From NCBI GenBank assembly GCA_947568605.1, contig CANOPV010000060.1, forward strand, positions 1-5,691: DNA of 5,691 bases. Reading direction: 5' to 3'. Below, in pieces: positions 1 through 4,274 of this stretch. Under the pieces are notes generated by a model, which was given only the letters and a program-made list of their open reading frames with translations, ran no database searches and was not told the DNA's origin. Position 1 is the stretch's first letter. Every line of letters begins with the position of its first letter. The stretch is from an uncultured Clostridium sp. (GTDB lineage Bacteria; Bacillota; Clostridia; TANB77; CAG-508). The position numbers and the translations under genes were made by a program.

Positions 1-188
1 CAAACCCAACAAAGATAATAGTAAATTGCAAAATGTTAAATTTAAGAACAAGTGCTAGTTATGGAAATAATGTATATAAAGCAGTAAAAGCAGGAACAAA
101 AGTAGAATACTTAGATATTCAAAATGGTTGGGCAAAAATAAAATTTGAAAATAAAATTTTATACTGTGGGAAAAATTATTTGAAATAA
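1..188 (+). CDS. C-terminal end of a bacterial SH3-domain protein (partial)
   Basis: The frame is open from the window edge (first full codon at 3) to a TAA at 186-188, giving 61 residues; the start lies outside the window. The residues follow the bacterial SH3 (SH3_3 type) pattern: a MLNLRTSASYGNNVYKAV strand-turn, then KAGTKVEYLD, then NGWAKIKF, ending YCGKNYLK. The family motifs are LNVRSGPSTSYKVI, GTKVEVL, GWAKIKYNGKTGYV and SSKYL. Such domains usually sit in secreted or cell-wall proteins, often next to a peptidoglycan hydrolase, and are thought to bind the wall. Only one repeat is visible, so the catalytic partner domain, if any, is unknown. The Cys in YCGKNYL replaces the usual Val. 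A strong terminator begins 24 bases after the stop. Confidence 0.8.
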   Translation, partial: NPTKIIVNCKMLNLRTSASYGNNVYKAVKAGTKVEYLDIQNGWAKIKFENKILYCGKNYLK

Positions 189-212
189 TATAAAATTAAT
201 TTTTAAATACAT

Positions 213-253
213 AAAGCGGGCTAGATTAGTTTTAAATTAATTTAGCCTGTTTT
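213..253 (+). terminator. Rho-independent terminator after the SH3-domain gene
   Basis: The arm starting GGGCTAGATTAG (from 218) pairs with the arm ending TTAATTTAGCC (to 247), giving about 14 pairs including G-U wobbles and a 3-base loop at 232-234. The stem is extended by an A-rich left side (213-217) pairing with the TGTTTT tail (248-253). The GC-rich base and downstream T run are what an intrinsic terminator needs. Confidence 0.8.
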
Positions 254-280
254 AATATATAACTTTATTCCTTTTATATT

Positions 281-307
281 AAAACCCCTTAAAACCGATT
301 TTAGAGG
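281..307 (-). terminator. Rho-independent terminator of the minus-strand small-peptide unit
   Basis: Read on the minus strand, CCTCTAAAA and TTTTAAGGGG pair around a TCGG loop (nine pairs, one bulged A). TTTTAATAT follows the stem at once. It lies about 30 bases past the stop of the 33-residue minus-strand frame, back to back with the SH3 gene terminator, as expected between convergent genes. Confidence 0.65.
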
Positions 308-337
308 TGGAAAATAAATCAGTAAATGGTATTTTTT

Positions 338-439
338 TTAACTGCCTTCTGGTAAAATTATATCTAAGTCAAATTGTTTTCCAGATGCAATAGCACCATC
401 AATATCAACTATTGGGCAAGGTTTTTTCTCAAATTCCAT
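338..439 (-). CDS. Stand-alone 33-residue acidic peptide, function unknown
   Basis: On the minus strand an ATG (437-439) opens a 33-codon frame ending in TAA (338-340). The product starts MEFEKKPCPIVDIDGA and ends FDLDIILPEGS. It has seven acidic and three basic residues, one Cys (residue 8), and no membrane segment or signal peptide. A GAAAGGA ribosome binding site (450-456) lies ten bases upstream of the ATG. Further up are a 23-bp dyad and a promoter-like pair (485-514); a terminator follows at 281-307. Having all these signals in order around so short a frame argues that it is a real cistron and not chance. I do not recognise the family. The opening MEFEKKP loosely recalls the MxxEKP leaders of some Firmicute ribosomally made peptides, but no maturation enzyme is in the window. 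It could also be a truncated N-terminus. Confidence 0.5.
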   Translation of the reverse strand: MEFEKKPCPIVDIDGAIASGKQFDLDIILPEGS

Positions 440-449
440 TATATATCAA

Positions 450-456
450 TCCTTTC
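450..456 (-). promoter_or_regulatory. Ribosome binding site of the 33-residue peptide
   Basis: GAAAGGA on the minus strand, ten bases before the ATG at 439. The spacing is slightly long but workable, and this site is the main support for the start codon. Confidence 0.5.
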
Positions 457-459
457 AAA

Positions 460-482
460 ATATTAAGCAAAATGCTTAATAT
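460..482. promoter_or_regulatory. Perfect 23-bp dyad (operator-like or 5'-UTR hairpin)
   Basis: ATATTAAGCA (460-469) and its exact complement TGCTTAATAT (473-482) are separated by AAA. The dyad lies just downstream of the minus-strand -10 candidate and covers the predicted start of transcription (about 478), the usual place for a repressor site. In RNA it would form a short hairpin ahead of the ribosome binding site. It does not match the Fur, LexA, Rex, NrdR or CtsR consensus as I know them. Confidence 0.5.
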
Positions 483-484
483 AT

Positions 485-514
485 ATTATGTAAAACAACA
501 CTATTTGGTACCAA
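485..514 (-). promoter_or_regulatory. Candidate sigma-A promoter for the minus-strand peptide
   Basis: On the minus strand, TTGGTA (509-514, 4 of 6 to TTGACA) and CATAAT (485-490, 5 of 6 to TATAAT) are 18 bases apart. The first two bases of the -35 come from the left end of the palindromic element at 513. AT-rich DNA gives such matches by chance fairly often, so the support is the ordered context. Confidence 0.4.
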
Positions 515-661
515 TTATATTTTAAAATAATAATCTATGCTTTCTTCGGTAAGTATATTTTTTCATTTCTAGCGTCTTCCCACTGAAACGCTCGTTTTGA
601 AAAAAATATATCTTCCCTCACGCATAGATTATTATTTTAAAATATAATTTTCATTAAATAG
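501..661. repeat. Long palindromic element A (MITE-like), 28-bp perfect arms
   Basis: Bases 513-540 are the exact reverse complement of 622-649 (28 of 28). Outside them CTATTT (501-506) pairs with AAATAG (656-661) at the same spacing, so the symmetry weakly extends to 501-661. Inside, TATATTTTTTCA (from 554) pairs nearly perfectly with TGAAAAAAATATA (from 598), and AGCGT near 571 pairs with ACGCT near 588. The whole can fold into one long hairpin with internal loops. It has no coding capacity. It could be a non-autonomous transposable element or a large palindromic intergenic repeat; no clear target-site duplication is visible. Confidence 0.75.
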
Positions 662-690
662 GTAACAAATTAGAACCACATAAATATAAT
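662..690 (+). promoter_or_regulatory. Candidate sigma-A promoter of feoA
   Basis: GTAACA (662-667, 4 of 6) and a consensus TATAAT (685-690) are separated by exactly 17 bases. Transcription would begin near 697, leaving a leader of about 29 bases before the feoA ATG at 726. No Fur-like inverted repeat overlaps it. Confidence 0.55.
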
Positions 691-725
691 GTAATATGAG
701 GATAAAAATATGGAGGCACATAAGA

Positions 726-956
726 ATGAATAATATACATCTAAATAAACTACCAATAAATTGTAGAGGAAAAGTTGAAAAGTTAAATTGTGATGGAAAC
801 ATACGAAGAAGAATGCTAGATTTAGGAATTATAAAAGGAACAAATATAATGCCAATTTTAAAAAGTCCTTTTGGAGACCCTATTGCTTATGAAATAAGAG
901 GAAGCATAATAGCATTAAGAAGTGAAATTTCAGAATTAATTGAAGTTTCATTTTAG
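726..956 (+). CDS. feoA: Ferrous iron transport protein A (FeoA)
   Basis: A 76-residue protein of typical FeoA size, made of a single SH3-like beta-barrel domain. FeoA is a small cytoplasmic partner of the iron permease FeoB and is thought to modulate it. Family features are visible: LNKLPINCRGKVEKL at the start, the central block RRRMLDLGIIKGTNI (FeoA proteins have RRL-x-LG-x-x-x-G-x), PFGDPIAYEIRG, and the final strands IIALRSEISELIEV. The start at 726 is chosen because GGAGG (712-716) lies nine bases upstream. An in-frame ATG at 696 would add ten residues but has no ribosome binding site and falls at the predicted transcription start. The stop is TAG (954-956). feoB follows 305 bases later instead of the usual few bases, because a repeat lies between them. 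Confidence 0.93.
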   Translation: MNNIHLNKLPINCRGKVEKLNCDGNIRRRMLDLGIIKGTNIMPILKSPFGDPIAYEIRGSIIALRSEISELIEVSF

Positions 957-966
957 AAATAAAAAA

Positions 967-999
967 TTATTAAATATACAATGTATTTATATTTAATAA
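967..999 (+). terminator. AT-only hairpin just after feoA (weak terminator or processing site)
   Basis: TTATTAAATATA (967-978) pairs perfectly with TATATTTAATAA (988-999) around a 9-base loop, and CAATTTTGTT follows. The stem has no G or C pairs, so it would be weak; it may also be a chance AT-rich dyad. Confidence 0.3.
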
Positions 1000-1057
1000 C
1001 AATTTTGTTATAGTTCAGTAGATAAATCTAGAATGCTATATTAGAATAGTAGTAAAT

Positions 1058-1173
1058 GTAGGAGCGATTTTAATCGTCTGCTCTTGGAAGAAATTACTGT
1101 ATTTTTAATTGATAATTTAAATAGTTGAATAAGAAAATTTTTGTAGTTTTCGGGCGATTAAAATCGCCCCTAC
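1058..1173. repeat. Palindromic repeat B between feoA and feoB (GTAGGGGCGATT type)
   Basis: The left end GTAGGAGCGATTTTAATCG (from 1058) and the right end CGATTAAAATCGCCCCTAC (to 1173) are reverse complements over 21 bases with two mismatches. Each end is also a small palindrome by itself (CGATTTTAATCG; GGGCGATTAAAATCGCCC). The 74-base interior is AT-rich and non-coding. Ends of this form, a CTAC/GTAG tip next to GGGCGA...TCGCCC, match a class of short non-autonomous repeats that I recall from many bacterial genomes. Its GC-rich ends stand out sharply from the surrounding DNA. It may act as a terminator or a stability element splitting feoA from feoB. Confidence 0.75.
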
Positions 1174-1177
1174 TAAT

Positions 1178-1206
1178 TTGAAATTATTTTTGTATTATAT
1201 TCTAGT
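1178..1206 (+). promoter_or_regulatory. Weak candidate promoter of feoB
   Basis: TTGAAA (1178-1183, 5 of 6 to TTGACA) and TCTAGT (1201-1206, 4 of 6 to TATAAT) are 17 bases apart, just downstream of repeat B. It would give feoB its own transcript with a leader of about 50 bases. The -10 match is poor. Confidence 0.25.
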
Positions 1207-1261
1207 AAAATATCTATTAAACATTAATAACAATCTATATATAATTTTAAGGAGGATTTGT

Positions 1262-3419
1262 ATGGGTCTTACAAACAATTCAACAGGAAACAACATATTA
1301 AATGATGATTTATTAGAATTAAAACAAAAATGCGATTATGTTGTCGGTCTATCTGGAAATCCTAATGTACGGAAAAAGCAGTATATTTAATGCATTAACA
1401 GGGATGCATCAACATACAGGAAATTGGCCAGGAAAAACAGTTGCCAATGCAAGCGGAACATATACATATCACGATAATGAAGCACTATTAATAGATATAC
1501 CAGGTACATACTCATTAATGTCTAACTCACAAGAAGAAGAAATAGCAAGAGATTATATATGTTTCGGAAATCCAAATGTAATGGTAGTAGTAATTGATGC
1601 AACCTGTTTAGAAAGAAATTTAAACTTAGTATATCAAACAATAGAAATAACAAACAATGTAGTAGTTTGTGTAAATTTACTCGATGAAGCCGAAAAAAAA
1701 GGTATAAAAATTGATATTCCTAAATTATCTGAATTATTAGGTGTACCAGTAGTTGGAACAATCGCAAGAAAAAAGAAAACCTTAAAAAAATTAATAGAAA
1801 CGATAGACAATGTTGCAACAAAGAAAATAATATCTATTCCGGAAAAAATTAAATATGTACCGATAGTAGAACAAGCAATATCTGATGTAGAAGAAATAAT
1901 AAAAGAAAAATTAAATAATGAAAATATAAATTTAGCAAGATGGATTAGTCTAAAATTAATTGATGGAGACCAAAAAATTATAAATTCAATAGAAGAAAAT
2001 TTAAAAGTTAATTTAAAAAATGATAAAGATATTGCAATGAAACTAAACGAAGTAAAAATATCCCTTTTAAAAAACAATATAAACTCAGAAAATTTTAGAG
2101 ACAACATAGTATCAAGCATTGTAAGAAAAGCAGAAAAAGTAAGTAAAAAAGTATGTGAATACAAAAATTCAAGATATAATGGAAGAACTAGAAAAATAGA
2201 CGAAATATTAACATCAAAGAAATTCGGAATACCAATAATGCTTGCTTTTTTAGGAATAATATTTTGGATAACAATTACAGGAGCAAATTATCCATCAGAA
2301 TTATTATCAAACTTTTTTAGTTATCTGCAAGACAAATTATATATATTATTTGATAAAATGAATGCACCAGACTGGTTAACAGGAGTGCTAGTAACAGGGA
2401 TGTTTCAAACAACAGGTTGGGTTGTATCTGTTATGTTACCACCAATGATGATATTTTTCCCATTATTTACTTTGCTTGAAGATTTAGGATATTTACCTAG
2501 AATTGCATTTAATTTAGACAAATGTTTTAAAAAATGTTGTGGAACAGGAAAACAGGCACTAACAATGTGTATGGGCTTTGGTTGTAATGCAGCAGGAGTA
2601 GTAGGATGTAGAATAATAGACTCTCCAAGAGAAAGACTAGTAGCAATATTAACAAACGCATTTGTACCCTGTAATGGAAGATTTCCATTTTTAATTACAG
2701 TAGCAATGATATTTATAGGAGGATACTTTTCAGGAGCATTTACATCAATAATATCAACATTAGTAGTATTAGCAGTAATACTATTAGGAATATTTCTAAC
2801 ATTACTAATATCAAAAATACTATCAAAAACAGTATTAAAAGGAATACCATCATCATTCATTTTAGAACTACCACCATATAGAAAACCTCAAATAGGAAAA
2901 ATATTAGTAAGGTCAATATTTGATAGAACACTATTTGTATTAGGAAGAGCAGTAAGTGTAGCAGCACCAGTGGGAATTGTTATATGGATATTTGCAAATG
3001 TTATGATAGGAGATTTTAGCATATTATCTTACATTGCAAACTTTTTAGACCCATTTGCCAAATTAATAGGCTTAGACGGGTATATACTAACTGCATTTAT
3101 TTTAGGAATACCAGCAAACGAAATAGTACTACCAATAATATTAATGAGTTATATGTCTACTGGTTCATTAGTAAATTTAGAAGACACATACAGTATAGGT
3201 CAAATATTAATTAATAATGGATGGACTATGCTTACAGCAATAAATGTAATGATATTTACATTATTACATTTCCCTTGTGCGACAACATTATTAACAATAA
3301 AAAAAGAAACCAAAAGTATAAAATGGACTATACTATCATTTATTCTACCAACAGCCTGTGGAATTATAATATGTTTTATAACAACATCTATATACAATTT
3401 GATAAATTTTATAATATAA
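1262..3419 (+). pseudogene. feoB: Ferrous iron transport protein B (FeoB), frame broken by one extra base in the P-loop
   Basis: FeoB is the GTPase-gated inner-membrane permease for Fe2+. AAGGAGG (1249-1255) precedes an ATG at 1262. This frame reads correctly to VVGLSGNPNV (residues 27-36), then runs into CGG and stops at 1388-1390. Removing C1370 turns GTA-C-GGA into Val-Gly and restores a 718-residue FeoB ending in TAA (3417-3419). In the corrected numbering the P-loop is GNPNVGKSS (32-40), followed by G2 in TGNWPGKTV (52-60), G3 DIPG (78-81) and G4 NLLD (138-141). The G5 region TIARKKK is less conserved. A helical linker follows, then the membrane domain from about 290: GANYPSELL, MGFGCNAAGVVGCR and NAFVPCNGRFPF (Cys-containing gate motifs of the clostridial type), ELPPYRKPQ, PANEIVLPI and a final HFPCATTLLTIKKET segment. 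All later sequence is intact, so the break is recent or a sequencing error. If the base is real, translation yields a useless 42-residue peptide. Confidence 0.9.
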
Positions 3420-3619
3420 AAACATATTTTATTATTTATTAAAAAAATTAATTAAATTTGCACAGCCTATTTTTTATAGTATTTTTTTCAAAATTAGTCT
3501 TCCAGGCTCACGGGTATTCCCCGCCTCCACGGCTGTCAGACGTAATTTTTCAAAAAATATATAAAAAGGCTGTGTCTTAAAATATTACTTTTTTTAATAA
3601 ATAATTTAAAATATGTTTT
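3419..3619. repeat. 201-bp imperfect palindromic element C downstream of feoB
   Basis: The two halves are imperfect reverse complements along nearly their whole length. AAAACATATTTTA (3419-3431) pairs with TAAAATATGTTTT (3607-3619), then TTATTTATTAAAAAAA with its complement, and CACAGCCT (3461-3468) with AGGCTGTG (3567-3574). Further in, AAAATTAGTCT (from 3490) pairs with AGACGTAATTTT (3538-3549) with one bulge. The tip (about 3501-3537) is GC-rich and contains its own small hairpin, CGGG-TATTC-CCCG. There is no coding capacity. It begins on the last base of the feoB stop codon and ends two bases before the GAGGAGG of the next gene. It could be a MITE-like insertion or a large transcribed hairpin acting as a terminator or stabiliser for the feoB message. 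Confidence 0.7.
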
Positions 3620-3621
3620 AC

Positions 3622-3628
3622 GAGGAGG
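3622..3628 (+). promoter_or_regulatory. Ribosome binding site that fixes the start at 3634
   Basis: GAGGAGG lies five bases before the ATG at 3634. The in-frame ATG at 3613 is upstream of this site and inside the arm of element C, so it is not the likely start. Confidence 0.75.
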
Positions 3629-3633
3629 TACAG

Positions 3634-3987
3634 ATGAATAATTTTATATTAAATGTTATCTTATGGACATTTGCACTATTTGGAATAATAGAAATAATAA
3701 GATACATCATATCTGCATTTAAGTATACAAACTTAAAATCAGATGGAATTTACTTAATAATAGCAGTAAAAAACAAAGAAGACAAAATAGAAGGATTTTT
3801 ACGTTCAATTTTATTTAAATTTTTATATGGAAAAGATGACAATTTTAAAGAAATAATAGTAACAGATTTAGGCTCAGAAGATAACACTTTAAAAATTTTA
3901 GATGCACTACAAGAAGATTATAAATGTATAAAAGTATCTAATTGGAAAGAATGTAAAGAAATTTTTGATAATATAAGTGATACATAA
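3634..3987 (+). CDS. Short membrane-anchored protein resembling the N-terminal part of a family-2 glycosyltransferase
   Basis: The product has 117 residues. Residues 4-27 (FILNVILWTFALFGIIEIIR) form one hydrophobic membrane segment; the rest is probably cytoplasmic. From residue 39 it follows the first half of a GT-A fold: a strand and loop IYLIIAVKNKEDKIEGFLRSI (39-59), then EIIVTDLGSEDNTLKIL (73-89), where DLGSEDNT matches the D-x-G-S-x-D-x-T nucleotide-sugar-binding block of GT2 enzymes. It ends with CIKVSNWKECKEIFDNI. It lacks the second half, including the acceptor-binding and catalytic regions, so enzyme activity is unlikely. The ending looks natural, and I recall similar short proteins in clostridia, so it may be a genuine small family and not a truncation. 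The function is unknown. It is separated from feoB by element C, and no clear promoter of its own was found. Confidence 0.65.
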   Translation: MNNFILNVILWTFALFGIIEIIRYIISAFKYTNLKSDGIYLIIAVKNKEDKIEGFLRSILFKFLYGKDDNFKEIIVTDLGSEDNTLKILDALQEDYKCIKVSNWKECKEIFDNISDT

Positions 3988-3993
3988 AGATAA

Positions 3994-4025
3994 CCCAAGT
4001 TCTAGTAAAATACTTAGAACTTGGG
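3994..4025. terminator. Hairpin terminator, probably serving both strands
   Basis: CCCAAGTTCTA (3994-4004) pairs perfectly with TAGAACTTGGG (4015-4025); GTA and TAC extend the stem past one bulge. It follows the stop at 3987 on the plus strand, though the T-rich run (TATTATTTT) starts a few bases late. On the minus strand it comes five bases after the stop of a decayed frame and is followed by TTATCTTT. Confidence 0.6.
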
Positions 4026-4030
4026 AAATA

Positions 4031-4138
4031 TTATTTTAGTATGACAATACTTTCAATGTCATCTCTGGTAGCATAATGGTCATAGGGATATTGAAACATG
4101 GATGAACGAAAATACCAATTAAATTTATATAATCTTCT
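4031..4138 (-). pseudogene. Probable C-terminal remnant of a decayed minus-strand gene
   Basis: On the minus strand a frame runs from just after a TAA (4139-4141) to a TAA at 4031-4033. It gives 35 residues that look protein-like, including NWYFRSSMFQ and YDHYATRDDIESIVILK. The composition is polar and mixed, unlike chance translation of AT-rich DNA, and the stop sits five bases before the hairpin at 3994-4025 in the right orientation for a gene end. There is no ribosome binding site before the internal ATG (4097-4099), and the frame is closed upstream, so this looks like the tail of a gene whose body is lost or scrambled. A second minus-strand frame (4036-4209, 57 residues, beginning MKKLFIFIRFF) overlaps it in another phase, also without a ribosome binding site. 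I do not recognise the family. Confidence 0.35.
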
Positions 4139-4172
4139 TTAACATTAGAAAAAGATATTCTAATTATATTTG

Positions 4173-4210
4173 TATGAAAAAACCTAATAAAAATAAAAAG
4201 TTTTTTCATA
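4173..4210. repeat. 11-bp perfect inverted repeat upstream of the ATPase promoter
   Basis: TATGAAAAAAC (4173-4183) and GTTTTTTCATA (4200-4210) are exact reverse complements around a 16-base A-rich loop. The repeat ends 13 bases before the -35 of the promoter at 4224. It may be a regulator site, a weak hairpin, or an AT-rich coincidence. Confidence 0.4.
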
Positions 4211-4223
4211 ATTTTGAAAAAAC

Positions 4224-4252
4224 TTGACTATAATAATATAAAAGAGTATAAT
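4224..4252 (+). promoter_or_regulatory. Near-consensus sigma-A promoter of the DUF4143 ATPase gene
   Basis: TTGACT (4224-4229, 5 of 6) and TATAAT (4247-4252, 6 of 6) are exactly 17 bases apart. Transcription would start near 4259, just ahead of the GGAGGAG ribosome binding site (4263-4269), giving a very short leader. This is the best promoter in the window. Confidence 0.8.
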
Positions 4253-4274
4253 AAAAATAGTTGGAGGAGATTTT

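Noticed and set aside
696..725. Earlier in-frame ATG for feoA
   Set aside because: It has no ribosome binding site, coincides with the predicted transcription start, and adds ten residues not seen in FeoA proteins.
640..725. Fur or DtxR-type iron box upstream of feoA
   Set aside because: No 7-1-7 TGATAAT/ATTATCA dyad or TTAGG-type dyad is present; the AT-rich matches are explained by the element A arm and the -10.
1178..1261. Upstream extension of the feoB N-terminal frame to an ATG-like start near 1178
   Set aside because: The ATG at 1262 has AAGGAGG at six-base spacing; the extension is low-complexity translation of AT-rich leader.
1371..1390. Slippery A-run (GGAAAAAGC) as a programmed frameshift site
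   Set aside because: A shift within the A-run would leave Arg-Lys-Lys in place of the P-loop Gly-Lys-Ser and give a dead GTPase; only a skip at C1370 restores the motif.
1634..2164. Long minus-strand open frame opposite feoB
   Set aside because: It is an antisense shadow of the FeoB linker and G domain; its Phe/Ile/Ser-rich translation has no recognisable domain and no ribosome binding site was seen.
2405..2860. Minus-strand open frame opposite the FeoB membrane domain
   Set aside because: The opposite strand carries clear FeoB gate motifs, so this is a shadow.
4060..4090. tRNA-like string (GGTAGCATAATGGTCAT)
   Set aside because: It resembles a D-arm only; there is no acceptor stem, anticodon arm or GGTTCGA T-arm nearby.
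4098..4145. Plus-strand 14-codon frame (MDERKYQLNLYNLL)
   Set aside because: It is too short, with only a weak AGGGA upstream and no supporting terminator or promoter.
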